Below are positions 7,901-17,334 of a stretch of DNA of 64,000 bases, in pieces (the stretch's first letter is position 1; the number at the start of each line of letters is the position of its first letter). Source of the stretch: Bacteroidota bacterium (lineage in GTDB: Bacteria; Bacteroidota; Bacteroidia; B-17B0; Aurantibacillaceae); NCBI GenBank assembly GCA_016185125.1, contig JACPOC010000032.1, positions 1 through 64,000 on the forward strand, in the 5' to 3' direction. The notes under the pieces are model-generated. The model was not told the DNA's origin. It did no database searches and saw nothing but the letters and a program-made list of their open reading frames with translations. A program made the position numbers and the translations under genes.

Positions 7901-8593
7901 ATGCCAAACTCGTTTCTTAAAATAGGCTCATGTATTGCGGGAATTGCTTTTTTCTTTCTCTCTTTTAAAACCATTCCTCCTTATGCCTACCAGATTGCTG
8001 TTTTAAAATATAACGGCGGCGGAGATTGGTATGCTAATCTTGAAACTTCTGTTCCTAATCTTATTAAATTTTGTAACGAGAATCTTAAAACAAATATCAA
8101 TCCCGAACAGGCTACCGTGGATGCCGGAAGCGCCGAGATATTCAATTATCCTTTTGTGCACATGACAGGGCACGGCAATGTTATCTTCTCTAATCAGGAA
8201 GCAGAGAATTTGCGTAATTATTTATTGGGCGGGGGCTTCCTCCACATCAGCGATAATTATGGCATGGATAAATTTGTTCGTCCCCAAATGAAAAAAGTTT
8301 TTCCTGAACTCGACTTTGTAGAGTTGCCTTTCAATCATCCTGTTTATCACCAGAAGTATGATTTTGCTAACGGATTGCCTAAAGTGCATGAACACGACAA
8401 TAAGCCGCCGCAAGGTTTTGGTTTAATTTATAAAGGCAAACTCATTTGTTTTTACGATTTTGAATGCGATCTGGGTGATGGTTGGGAAAGTGCTGAAGTG
8501 CACAACGATAGTGAAGAGGCTCGCGCCAAAGCCTTGAAAATGGGAGCCAATATTTTATCTTATGCTTTTTTGGGATTTGATAAAAAAAACTGA
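7901..8593 (+). CDS. DUF4159 domain protein, membrane-anchored or exported
   Basis: 230 residues. A hydrophobic N-terminus (IGSCIAGIAFFFLSF) suggests a signal peptide or anchor, followed by a single DUF4159 domain (IAVLKYNGGGDWYANLET, HMTGHGNVIFSNQE, LLGGGFLHISDNYGMD). The fold is thought to resemble class I glutamine amidotransferases, as seen in membrane proteins with VWA or BatA-type domains, but no catalytic Cys triad is apparent and no activity is known. It begins 9 bases after folP and precedes a DUF5686 barrel protein, so it is probably co-transcribed with envelope genes. Confidence 0.8.
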   Translation: MPNSFLKIGSCIAGIAFFFLSFKTIPPYAYQIAVLKYNGGGDWYANLETSVPNLIKFCNENLKTNINPEQATVDAGSAEIFNYPFVHMTGHGNVIFSNQEAENLRNYLLGGGFLHISDNYGMDKFVRPQMKKVFPELDFVELPFNHPVYHQKYDFANGLPKVHEHDNKPPQGFGLIYKGKLICFYDFECDLGDGWESAEVHNDSEEARAKALKMGANILSYAFLGFDKKN

Positions 8594-8638
8594 GAATATG
8601 CAATATTTCTATTACCTTATACGCTTTAGAAAGGCAAT

Positions 8639-11098
8639 ATGAAATACATTCTTCTGATTTTTTTAATTTTTACAAGCATTGTCTTTAAAGGACAAACTTT
8701 TATTTTGTCAGGAAAGATTACTGACAAAAAAGAACCTCTCCCATTCGCTACAATTATGGTTAAGGGCACTACATTTGGCACCAATAGCAATGTTGATGGC
8801 GCCTATGCTTTAAAACTTCCCGCAGGAACTTATGAAATGGTCTATCAATATGTGGGCTATAGCAAAAAGATTCAGAAAATTGAGCTTACCGGCGATAAAA
8901 CTGTAAACATAAACCTTTCCGCAGACGGTGTTTCTTTATCGGAAGTAGAAGTTAAAGCGGGTGAAGATCCTGCTTACCCTATTATACGAAAAGCGATTAA
9001 AAAACGAAAATACTATCAAAAACAAATTGATGCATATACCTGCATAGCTTATATAAAAGGACTACAGCGAATTAAACAAATTCCTAAAAACTTTTCAAAA
9101 CTAGTGAAGCTCTCTGGTGGAAACGCTTCTGATACCGCCGATATTAAAGGCGTTGTGTATTTATCGGAAAGCGAAAGCAAATATCATTACCGTGCTCCTG
9201 ATGATGAAAAAGAAATTATGTACAGCAGTAAAGTGAGTGGCGACAACAAAGCATTCAGTTTTAACCAACTTAGCGACATGAAAGTAAATTTTTACAATAA
9301 CCTAGTTGAGCTTGGCAATTTAAGCGATCGCCCTTTTACTTCCCCCATTAACGAAAACGCTTTTTTATATTACCGTTTTTATTTACTCGGTACCATTAAA
9401 GGAGATGGAAAGATCATTAATAAAATTAAAGTTGTTCCTAAAAGAAAAACAGATCCATGTTTCAGAGGCATTATTTACATTCAAGATAGCACATGGAGAA
9501 TTACCAGCGTGGATTTAATGCTTACTAAAGAAGCGAAGATTGATTTTGTAGATACACTTTTGATTAAACAATTACACGCGCCCGTTGCGGCCGACAGCAT
9601 TTGGTTGCCAGTAACACTCAATTTTTATTTTGACTTTAAAGCATTCGGGTTTAAAGGAGATGGTTATTTTAATGCCAACATTAAGGACTACAATCTTCAT
9701 CCCGAATTTCCTAAAAAGTTTTTTAAAAATGAAGTTTTAAAAGTGGAAGAGGGAGCCAATAAAAAAGATACAGCCTACTGGGCCACTAATCGCGCGGTGC
9801 CATTAACAAACGAAGAAGCAAAGGATTACAGGACAAAAGACAGCATTGCCATGATAAGGGGAACAGACCGTTATAAAGACTCTGTAGACAAAAAGCGAAA
9901 CAAATTTAAATTCAACGATGTTTTTATGGGGTATACCTATAATAACACAAAAAAGAAATTCACCGCTTCTTTACCAGGCATAATTACTAACGGCGTTCAG
10001 TATAACACCGTTGAAGGACTTAATCTCAGTTATAAATTAAGTATTCATAAAGAATATGAAGACCATCGTTTTATAAATATTACAGGTAAATCGCGGTATG
10101 GTTTTTCAAATAAACTGTGGGGAGGAGAACTTGGAGCCAGCTATTTATTTAAACCTGAAAAGTTTTCGAGCGTGGGTATTAATATAAAAACCATTACAGA
10201 GCAGTTTAATGAACAAGATCCCATTTCGCCGCTTATTAACTCCGCTTATACTTTGTTAATGAATGAAAACTTTATGAAACTTTATAAAGAAAGTGCCCTT
10301 AGCGCATTTTATTACACTGAACTGGTAAACGGCATTTACTTTAACGGGATATTAAAATATGCCGAGCGCGCTCCGCTAAAAAACACCAGCGATTTACTTT
10401 TGATAGATGATAAAAATAAATTATTTACTTCCAATGATCCCCAAAATCCGGCCAACGAGGCAAATATGTTTACACTTAATAATGCCTTAACTGCCGAAGC
10501 GCTTTTTTCATTCAGATTCAAACAAAAATATTACACACTTCCGCATCAAAAAATAATTAGTGGCAGCAAATACCCACGCCTTTCTATTGGATATAAAAAA
10601 GCCTTCCCCTATTTAAATTCAGTTGCAGACTATGATCTGGCCAGCATAAATATTTCCGACAAAATAAAACTTGGTCTCTTTGGAAATTTAAATTATCGCT
10701 TACGCGGTGGTTATTTTTTAAATACCGGCAAAATGTATTTTATGGATTATAAACATTTTACAGGTAATCAAACTTTTTTTAATACCAATGATTATTTAAG
10801 CAGTTACAGGCTTTTACCCTATTATACTTACAGCGCGGATAAATGGTTTACCGAAGCGCATGCCGAACATCACTTCAACGGCTTTATCATTAATAAAATT
10901 CCATTAATTAAAAAATTAAAAGTACAGGAAGTTGTTGGCGGACACTTTATGGCCAGTAACAAATTGGATTATTATTACGAAATTAATTTCGGGTTGGAAA
11001 AATTATTTAAGGTAATCAGAATAGATTATGTATTGGGTTACGCACCTGACGCTAAAATAAAACAAGGCTTCACAATAGGAATAAACATGGGCTTTTAA
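8639..11098 (+). CDS. DUF5686 outer-membrane protein with carboxypeptidase-regulatory-like domain
   Basis: 819 residues. Signal peptide (MKYILLIFLIFTSIVFKGQ), then a CarboxypepD_reg-like beta-sandwich at about 22-105 (LSGKITDKKEPLPFATIMVKG). A DUF5686 region runs to the C-terminus, with alternating aromatic strands and a final strand (KIKQGFTIGINMGF) ending in Phe as in outer-membrane barrels. This resembles TonB-linked proteins but with no plug domain. Function unknown; the architecture suggests a surface barrel in transport or assembly. It sits 11 bases upstream of a pair of M16 peptidases, hinting at a shared envelope role. Confidence 0.85.
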   Translation: MKYILLIFLIFTSIVFKGQTFILSGKITDKKEPLPFATIMVKGTTFGTNSNVDGAYALKLPAGTYEMVYQYVGYSKKIQKIELTGDKTVNINLSADGVSLSEVEVKAGEDPAYPIIRKAIKKRKYYQKQIDAYTCIAYIKGLQRIKQIPKNFSKLVKLSGGNASDTADIKGVVYLSESESKYHYRAPDDEKEIMYSSKVSGDNKAFSFNQLSDMKVNFYNNLVELGNLSDRPFTSPINENAFLYYRFYLLGTIKGDGKIINKIKVVPKRKTDPCFRGIIYIQDSTWRITSVDLMLTKEAKIDFVDTLLIKQLHAPVAADSIWLPVTLNFYFDFKAFGFKGDGYFNANIKDYNLHPEFPKKFFKNEVLKVEEGANKKDTAYWATNRAVPLTNEEAKDYRTKDSIAMIRGTDRYKDSVDKKRNKFKFNDVFMGYTYNNTKKKFTASLPGIITNGVQYNTVEGLNLSYKLSIHKEYEDHRFINITGKSRYGFSNKLWGGELGASYLFKPEKFSSVGINIKTITEQFNEQDPISPLINSAYTLLMNENFMKLYKESALSAFYYTELVNGIYFNGILKYAERAPLKNTSDLLLIDDKNKLFTSNDPQNPANEANMFTLNNALTAEALFSFRFKQKYYTLPHQKIISGSKYPRLSIGYKKAFPYLNSVADYDLASINISDKIKLGLFGNLNYRLRGGYFLNTGKMYFMDYKHFTGNQTFFNTNDYLSSYRLLPYYTYSADKWFTEAHAEHHFNGFIINKIPLIKKLKVQEVVGGHFMASNKLDYYYEINFGLEKLFKVIRIDYVLGYAPDAKIKQGFTIGINMGF

Positions 11099-11109
11099 AC
11101 TAAATAACG

Positions 11110-12429
11110 ATGAACAAACTAAAATTACTTGTATTATTAATGTCGCTCTCTTTTATGAGCAGGGCTATTGATTATCCTACCAAAACAAAAACACTGGCTA
11201 ATGGTTTAAAAATTATTGTCTGCGAAAAAAATACCAATGCCATGGCCGAAATTCAAGTATGGTACCGCGTAGGCAGCAAAGACGAATGGGACGGCGTGCG
11301 CGGCATGGCTCATTTATTTGAGCACATGATGTTCAGGGGATCTAAAAAATTTCAAGGTGAAGAAAATAAGCCTTTTAAAGTTATTGATAGACTGGGAGGA
11401 TCGATTAACGCTTATACTACTTACGACAGGACTGTTTACCATGAAGAAGTGCCAGCGAAAAATATTGAAACAGTTATTGAAATGGAAGCCGACCGGATGG
11501 AGAATTTAATCCTTGACCAAAAAGTTCTTGACACAGAAAGAGAAGTGGTTGGAGAAGAATTGCGCCTTGGTCTTAACGATTGGTACAATAAAATGGCGAG
11601 TGAACGGTATAAAATATTATATCCGTTAAAACATCCTTACCAAGTGGATGTGATAGGCAACTTGGATGAAATAACTTCTTTTGCCACTAAACAATGCCAG
11701 GATTTTTATGATAAATTTTATAGTCCAAACAACGCTTTTGTTGTTATTAGCGGAAATGTAAAATCGGACGAAATTTTTGCCTATTGCGAAAAGCATTTTG
11801 GCTCTGTAAAAAAACAACTTCCGGTAAATACAAAAAAAACAGAGCCCGATATATTTACGCATAACATTACTACTGAAGAAATGAGCATTGATTTTCCGGT
11901 GCAAATCTATTCTTACATTATTCCTTCTCCTGCATTTGGACATAAAGATTTTTACGCGTTTAATTTATTATCTGAATTATTATTCAGTAATACCAATTCG
12001 CTATTAAACAAGCGCATTGTAAATAATAACCTCGCTTATCAAATTAGTGGCGAACAGTACAGCGCGCGTATGTACAGTAATTATACCTTTTTTGATGTAA
12101 TCATGCAGGCAGGCGTTGGAAATGCTAAGGTGAAAAAAGAAATCAGCAAGGAAATAAATTCATTGATTAAAGAAGGCCTGGAGGAAACGGAATTGAAAAA
12201 TTACATCAGCAACCTGGAAACTCAGATTATCTTCAGTAACTATTCCAACGGGGACATTTGCGCAAGATTAGGACAAGCTGAATATTATTACAACGATTAT
12301 AAAAAATTTAATGCCACACTTGACGAATATAAAAAAATAAAACCCGCCGATCTAATTCCTATCGCGCAAACATATTTTAATCCTGAAAAAATGAAGGTGA
12401 TAAATATTAAACCCATTGAAAAAGAATAA
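11110..12429 (+). CDS. M16-family zinc metallopeptidase, catalytic member
   Basis: 439 residues, with an N-terminal signal peptide (MNKLKLLVLLMSLSFMSRA). The inverted zinc motif HLFEH is at residues 68-72 and an acidic cluster (DTEREVVGEEL, ~141-151) downstream supplies the third ligand. Two ~200-residue homologous halves are present, as in processing-peptidase beta subunits. Such enzymes degrade peptides in a clam-shell chamber. The following gene encodes a homologue without the zinc motif, so the two likely form a heterodimer in the periplasm. Confidence 0.93.
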   Translation: MNKLKLLVLLMSLSFMSRAIDYPTKTKTLANGLKIIVCEKNTNAMAEIQVWYRVGSKDEWDGVRGMAHLFEHMMFRGSKKFQGEENKPFKVIDRLGGSINAYTTYDRTVYHEEVPAKNIETVIEMEADRMENLILDQKVLDTEREVVGEELRLGLNDWYNKMASERYKILYPLKHPYQVDVIGNLDEITSFATKQCQDFYDKFYSPNNAFVVISGNVKSDEIFAYCEKHFGSVKKQLPVNTKKTEPDIFTHNITTEEMSIDFPVQIYSYIIPSPAFGHKDFYAFNLLSELLFSNTNSLLNKRIVNNNLAYQISGEQYSARMYSNYTFFDVIMQAGVGNAKVKKEISKEINSLIKEGLEETELKNYISNLETQIIFSNYSNGDICARLGQAEYYYNDYKKFNATLDEYKKIKPADLIPIAQTYFNPEKMKVINIKPIEKE

Positions 12430-12444
12430 TTAAAAACCGGAATC

Positions 12445-13806
12445 ATGAAATTTATTACCTACCTACTTATAACAATGAGTATTTTAACTGCCACTGCGCA
12501 GGAAACGCCTGTGCTGGAAAACTACACGTTAAAGAATGGGCTCAAGATCTATTTTATTAAATATGGTAAAATAGAAGCTATGAGTATTTCTGTGATGATA
12601 AACAGCGGAAAAAAAAATGAAGCTCCGGGTCAGCAGGGTTACAATAATCTTGCGGCAAACCTCCTTTTAAAAGGAAATAAAAAATACACTGAGGATGAGC
12701 AGGCAGATAAGGCCTTTGCTATAGGAACTGAATTAAAGGCCGGCGCAGGATATGATTTTACCACTATTGAAGCCGATGTGTTAAGTAAAGATGCCATCAC
12801 AGCATTTGATTTGTTAAGTGCGGCCATTCTTCAACCATTGTATAACAAAGATAAGGTGAGCCAATATGTATCTTACTTAATTGATTACAACAACCCTGTG
12901 AAGATGGATATTTCGGCAATGGCGCGAGTGTATTCCAACCTTGGCCTTTATGGTGTAAATAATCCATTGGGCAGAACGGTTTATAAACAGCATTTGCAGC
13001 AGGTAACGCCCGAGAAGCTGATAGAGTTTCACCAGTTCAATTACACGCCTAAGAATACGCGCGTGGTTGTTTGTGGAAACTTCAATAGCGAAGAAGTAAA
13101 AAAAATTATCGATAATAATTTCGGCGCATGGCAATCTACGTATGGCGAAGTGAACGGCGTTTCTTTAGATGAACCCTCTATTAAAAAAACGGAAATTGCT
13201 TTTGCAAACAGAACCGGTGCCACCCAATGCGCCCTAGAGTGGAATAAAACTGCGCCTTCAACCAACGATAAAGATTACGCCGCTTTTTACATTGCCAATC
13301 AACTATTCAATCAAACACTTTTTAAAGAGATTCGTGAAATTGGCGGTAAAACTTATAGCATTGGAAGTTCGCATGTGTCTGCTAAATTTGCCAATCTAAT
13401 TTCAATTGCTTGTTCCGTTCGCAGTAACGAAATGCTAAATACGATTAACCTTTTTGATAAAACCTTAGCTGGCTTTGCAAAGGCGGCGTTTACAAAAACC
13501 GAATTTGATAATGAAATAACAGGTTACAAAGCGCGCTTAATGTCAATGGAACATCCTTCAGCCGTGCTTGATTTTTATAATCCCGTTCTTTACAATTTTG
13601 AACAGCGCAAAAACCTTATCAAACTGGTGGACGCGTTAAAGATGGAAGACGTTCAGAAAATAATTAAAAAATATTATACGCCCAATTCATATATGTTGGT
13701 CATAAGCGGAGATGAGATCACCGTAAAAGATCAACTGGCGCAAATTAAAAACCTGAAGAAATACTCCCCCGCGGATTTGGAAATTAAAGTTGTAAAGCAA
13801 GATTAG
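12445..13806 (+). CDS. M16-family protein lacking the zinc motif, probable non-catalytic partner
   Basis: 453 residues with a signal peptide (MKFITYLLITMSILTATAQ). Alignable with the upstream M16 protein, but the region where HxxEH should be reads YNNLAANLLLKG, so no zinc site is present. It keeps FKEIREIGGKTYSIGS in the second half, the substrate-holding R/Y segment seen in alpha-type M16 subunits. The gene follows the catalytic partner by 15 bases. By analogy with mitochondrial processing peptidase and bacterial heterodimeric M16 pairs, it probably completes the active site. It is the last gene of the folP run. Confidence 0.9.
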   Translation: MKFITYLLITMSILTATAQETPVLENYTLKNGLKIYFIKYGKIEAMSISVMINSGKKNEAPGQQGYNNLAANLLLKGNKKYTEDEQADKAFAIGTELKAGAGYDFTTIEADVLSKDAITAFDLLSAAILQPLYNKDKVSQYVSYLIDYNNPVKMDISAMARVYSNLGLYGVNNPLGRTVYKQHLQQVTPEKLIEFHQFNYTPKNTRVVVCGNFNSEEVKKIIDNNFGAWQSTYGEVNGVSLDEPSIKKTEIAFANRTGATQCALEWNKTAPSTNDKDYAAFYIANQLFNQTLFKEIREIGGKTYSIGSSHVSAKFANLISIACSVRSNEMLNTINLFDKTLAGFAKAAFTKTEFDNEITGYKARLMSMEHPSAVLDFYNPVLYNFEQRKNLIKLVDALKMEDVQKIIKKYYTPNSYMLVISGDEITVKDQLAQIKNLKKYSPADLEIKVVKQD

Positions 13807-13981
13807 TTTTTAGCAGACTCACGCATTCCGCCCGATACGCCCTGTCAGGGTTATCCGTCAAAAGTAGCTTGACATGAAACTAGAGTTTTGCCTTATTACT
13901 TCCAACTATTAAAGGCATTTCGATACGTTTTACGGTAATACTGTTTGGTTTTAATTTTTTCCAGAGGGACACTAACCCCTA

Positions 13982-15019
13982 TTAATTCCCAAGCCCTTCC
14001 AAAAAACCACAGTAAGCGGGTTTTACTCTGTATCGCACATCAAAAAGCAATGGCCGTGAGCGTGGATGTTTTTCAGTTTGCCACGAATCATTATCAGACA
14101 CTCCCCATAAGGTAATTCCAAATTGGTACTCCGGTTTTAATTTTAAATAGCCTTCAACAATTTGTTTCATTCTTTCTTTTTGCATTTCAAACATTTTTTT
14201 CTTCCCTGTAAATAAGTATTCTCTTCCGCTTAAAATAACATCCAACTCAGAGTAATGCACCAAAAAACCTTGCGCCTGAATACTTAAAGCCGAAAGATTA
14301 ATAGCCGTAACGGAGGGATAATCCACGCTTACATGCATTTGCATACCAACGCCGTCCACTTTAATGCCTCTTGCTTTTAATCCGCTAAAGTGTTTAAGAA
14401 CCTTATCAAGTTTTTGTCCGTTGGTTTCTAATGAATAATCATTATAAAATAATTTAGCTGTAGGATCGGCTTGCGACGCATAAAGAAAAGCTTGCTCAAT
14501 GTACGTTTCGCCAATATGATTAAACCAGATATTCTTTTTGTAAGTTCCATCATCATTAAAGGCTTCATTTACTACGTCCCAGCTTTTAATGTAACCCTTG
14601 CAATGGTTTATTACCGTTTGAATGTGATCTTTCATCAAGGCTTCCCATTCAGTTTTATCACCTTTAAATTTTTCAATCCAAAGCGGCAGAGATTCATCCC
14701 ACACCAATGTATGGCCGTGCAATCGCTTATTATATGTTTTACAAAAATCTATCAGATGATCTGTTTCTGTAAAGTCGAATTGATCTTTTTTAGGGTGAAT
14801 ATAAATGGGTTTCAGTGTTTTTTCGGGAGAGAGGCTGTTAAATTGCGAGAGTACAAGCTTCCAATATTTTTCTTCGTTCTTTAATTTTTCCGTATTTACT
14901 GCCACTCCAATAGAAAAATTCGCTTTTTCATATAATTTAATTTCTGCGCATGGAGGCTCTTGTTTCATTTTAAAGGAAGATATAATAAGTAAGAATAATA
15001 CACTATACAAGTTGCGCAT
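13982..15019 (-). CDS. Endo-1,4-beta-xylanase, glycoside hydrolase family 10
   Basis: 345 residues, exported (MRNLYSVLFLLIISSF). This start is preferred to an in-frame Met 14 codons upstream because the signal peptide begins here. The single GH10 TIM barrel shows LHGHTLVWDE near 100-109, WDVVNEAF with the acid/base Glu152, and VHYSELDV with the nucleophile Glu258; FGITLWGVSDNDSW is the conserved C-terminal Trp region. It should hydrolyse xylan-like beta-1,4 chains. No carbohydrate-binding module, no T9SS tail and no SusC/SusD pair or regulator is nearby, so it is not part of a typical polysaccharide utilisation locus. It may be periplasmic. Confidence 0.93.
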   Translation of the reverse strand: MRNLYSVLFLLIISSFKMKQEPPCAEIKLYEKANFSIGVAVNTEKLKNEEKYWKLVLSQFNSLSPEKTLKPIYIHPKKDQFDFTETDHLIDFCKTYNKRLHGHTLVWDESLPLWIEKFKGDKTEWEALMKDHIQTVINHCKGYIKSWDVVNEAFNDDGTYKKNIWFNHIGETYIEQAFLYASQADPTAKLFYNDYSLETNGQKLDKVLKHFSGLKARGIKVDGVGMQMHVSVDYPSVTAINLSALSIQAQGFLVHYSELDVILSGREYLFTGKKKMFEMQKERMKQIVEGYLKLKPEYQFGITLWGVSDNDSWQTEKHPRSRPLLFDVRYRVKPAYCGFLEGLGN

Positions 15020-15123
15020 AACAATATCTATATAAAATTTACGCCGATTAATTTGCGGCAATTAGTGCCCCATAAATAGAAACTAAAAAGATTTGAAGAT
15101 CAAAAAATGTATAACAAAAAATT

Positions 15124-17217
15124 TTATTCAACAATCAGTTTCTTGCTCAATTTAGTTCCGTTTAAACTAAGCGTTACAAAATAAATTCCTTTTTTTAATT
15201 GGTTATTGGAATTTAAAGAAATAGATTGCTCGCCATAATTAAATTGATTTTCAATCGGAGTTAATACATTTCGGCCCAGTACATCCGTAACGTTTACTTT
15301 AATAAAGGCAGCATCGCTCAAAATAAAATGCAGGGTGGCTTCGTTTTTTGTGGGATTAGGATAAAGAGATAGTTGAATATTTTTACTTATTTCATTAACA
15401 CCTACCAATGATGCGCCTGAAAAATTAATATCATCAATATATAAATTATTGCCAAAACCTTTAGTAACATCCTGTGTAAATGAAAAACGTATCATTACAT
15501 TGGTCGAATTGGAATAGTTACTCCAGTTCGGGTAATTGCTTAGGTTAATGTGTTTCCATTGAGATAGAGTGGGCACAAAAAAATTGCTGTCTACTCCACC
15601 AGAACCATTCGCCATATTAGAAGCGGCAGGATTATATAAAAGGCCCCATGTTCCACCGCAGTTTTTTGAAGCTTCAACTTTAAAATTATCAAAATGGGTA
15701 GTGGATTTACGCGCATAAGCCAGTTTAAATGAAAGCGTATCGTTTGGGTTATTCAATAAATCAAGGATTGGCATTTTTAAAATATCTACATCGCCCGGGG
15801 AGCTGGTTGCTCCATTAAGGAAAAAGGAATTGAGCCCTGTTTTAGCGGCATTGCTTGTTAAAGACCATGTGCCTGAGCCACTGTTTACATTGGTAATACT
15901 CCAGTTTGCCGGAATGCCTGCTTCAAAACTCTCAGCATAAGGCATAGCCTGGGCGGTTCCTGCATTAGTTACATTAATAATAATAGATGCCGAGGCTCCG
16001 CCATTTATTGTAGAGGCAAGGCAGGTAACCGTTGTGCTCCCCGCGTTGGGAAAAGTTATAGCAGCATTTGCAGCATTCGGATTAGCGATGGTTGCGCCAT
16101 TGGTAGCCGACCAGAAATAAGAAGTGGGTGCATAGTTTGAAGTATAAGAGTTAATGGTTAAAGTACTTCCCTTACAAACCTGTGCGGCATTTAATGAGGC
16201 TACTTGTACAAAAGGTATACAATTGGATGTGGTGGTGGTAATTCCTGTAAGAGCAAGATTGGCCGGTGTGCTTAAATTATTTCTACCGGATATGGCAGCG
16301 GCCATGCAGTTTTGCATCTGATTGGATTGACCAAGGGTAAACATTTTTGAACAATATGCGTAATCCATGTAATTTTGAACATTTTCCTGAATTCCCGAAG
16401 TGCAAATTTGAGAATTATTTAGTGTACAGGAAGTATAGCCCTGTGTAATGGGCGTATCACTCACGCCATCATCCCCGCAGGAAACCCCGGGCTGGTTGGT
16501 TCCCCCCCAAACATGCGGAAGGTTAAGCCAATGGCCAACTTCATGAGTAAGAGCCCTGGAAACAGTAACATTTGCTGTGCCAATGCTTCCTACATAAGAA
16601 CTTAAAATAACAATGTTATCCATATCGTTAGGAATACCGGAACCGGGCAAATAAGTATATCCCGCGGCACCACCATCCATAGTTTTAACTACATAAAAAT
16701 TTAAGTATTGATTGTTTGGCCACGAATAAGCATACTCGTTAAAGGCGCCCGTCCAATTGGTATTAACATCCCAATGGCGTATAATTCCGTTGGTGCAATT
16801 ACCGTTAGGATCTATTTTTGCAAGTACAAATTCTATCCCCGTGTTGCCGATAATGTTTTTAAATGCCGGAACAACAACGGAAGTGTCGGCGTTTAGTTTC
16901 TGAAAATCGCGACTTAATATTTTAACGGCATCTTCTACTTGGGCATCGCTTATGTTTTCGCTGCCCCCCGTATGTAAAATATGAAAAACAACCGGTATGG
17001 TAAGCGTAGCCGCCGCTTGCGTCCGCGAATAATTATTCCCAAAGGAGGCTTTATCAGCTTTTAATAACATTTCTTGGCGTTGGTCGAACGCTTTTTTTAA
17101 TTCAGGATGTGTGCTAAACCACAGATTGCTTGCTTCAGTGGTATTACAAAGCCGCCGATCTTGAGCGCTTAAGGTTATAGTGATGATATACAGAAAAATA
17201 AAAATAATTATGCGCAT
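15124..17217 (-). CDS. Secreted pappalysin-like (M43B) metalloprotease with T9SS type A sorting domain
   Basis: 697 residues. Signal peptide MRIIIFIFLYIITITLSAQ, then a metzincin catalytic domain with HEVGHWLNLPH: zinc ligands His225, His229 and His235, catalytic Glu226. A Met-turn follows (QNYMDYAYCSKMF). Next come an Ig/PKD-like domain (~335-415) and a MAM/jelly-roll-like adhesion domain (~420-610, SLKLAYARKS and YIDDINFSG). The C-terminus (LYPNPTKNEATLHF, GIYFVTLSLNGTKLSKKLIVE) is a T9SS type A sorting signal. The protein should reach the cell surface or medium and digest protein. Transcribed toward the xylanase gene but separated by 104 bases. Confidence 0.93.
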   Translation of the reverse strand: MRIIIFIFLYIITITLSAQDRRLCNTTEASNLWFSTHPELKKAFDQRQEMLLKADKASFGNNYSRTQAAATLTIPVVFHILHTGGSENISDAQVEDAVKILSRDFQKLNADTSVVVPAFKNIIGNTGIEFVLAKIDPNGNCTNGIIRHWDVNTNWTGAFNEYAYSWPNNQYLNFYVVKTMDGGAAGYTYLPGSGIPNDMDNIVILSSYVGSIGTANVTVSRALTHEVGHWLNLPHVWGGTNQPGVSCGDDGVSDTPITQGYTSCTLNNSQICTSGIQENVQNYMDYAYCSKMFTLGQSNQMQNCMAAAISGRNNLSTPANLALTGITTTTSNCIPFVQVASLNAAQVCKGSTLTINSYTSNYAPTSYFWSATNGATIANPNAANAAITFPNAGSTTVTCLASTINGGASASIIINVTNAGTAQAMPYAESFEAGIPANWSITNVNSGSGTWSLTSNAAKTGLNSFFLNGATSSPGDVDILKMPILDLLNNPNDTLSFKLAYARKSTTHFDNFKVEASKNCGGTWGLLYNPAASNMANGSGGVDSNFFVPTLSQWKHINLSNYPNWSNYSNSTNVMIRFSFTQDVTKGFGNNLYIDDINFSGASLVGVNEISKNIQLSLYPNPTKNEATLHFILSDAAFIKVNVTDVLGRNVLTPIENQFNYGEQSISLNSNNQLKKGIYFVTLSLNGTKLSKKLIVE

Positions 17218-17309
17218 ACAAATGGGTTTTAAAGTAAAGATACAATAAAATCACTATTTTTTTTGAAATTATTTTTAAACATAAATTTTCTGTATTTGCC
17301 TTAATCTAT

Positions 17310-17317
17310 TATATTTG
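17310..17317 (+). promoter_or_regulatory. Bacteroidota -7 promoter element before the E1 gene
   Basis: TATATTTG matches TAnnTTTG exactly and ends 17 bases before the start codon of the E1 gene. No TTG at the standard spacing upstream. Confidence 0.5.
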
Positions 17318-17334
17318 TATGATAAGGCTTTACT

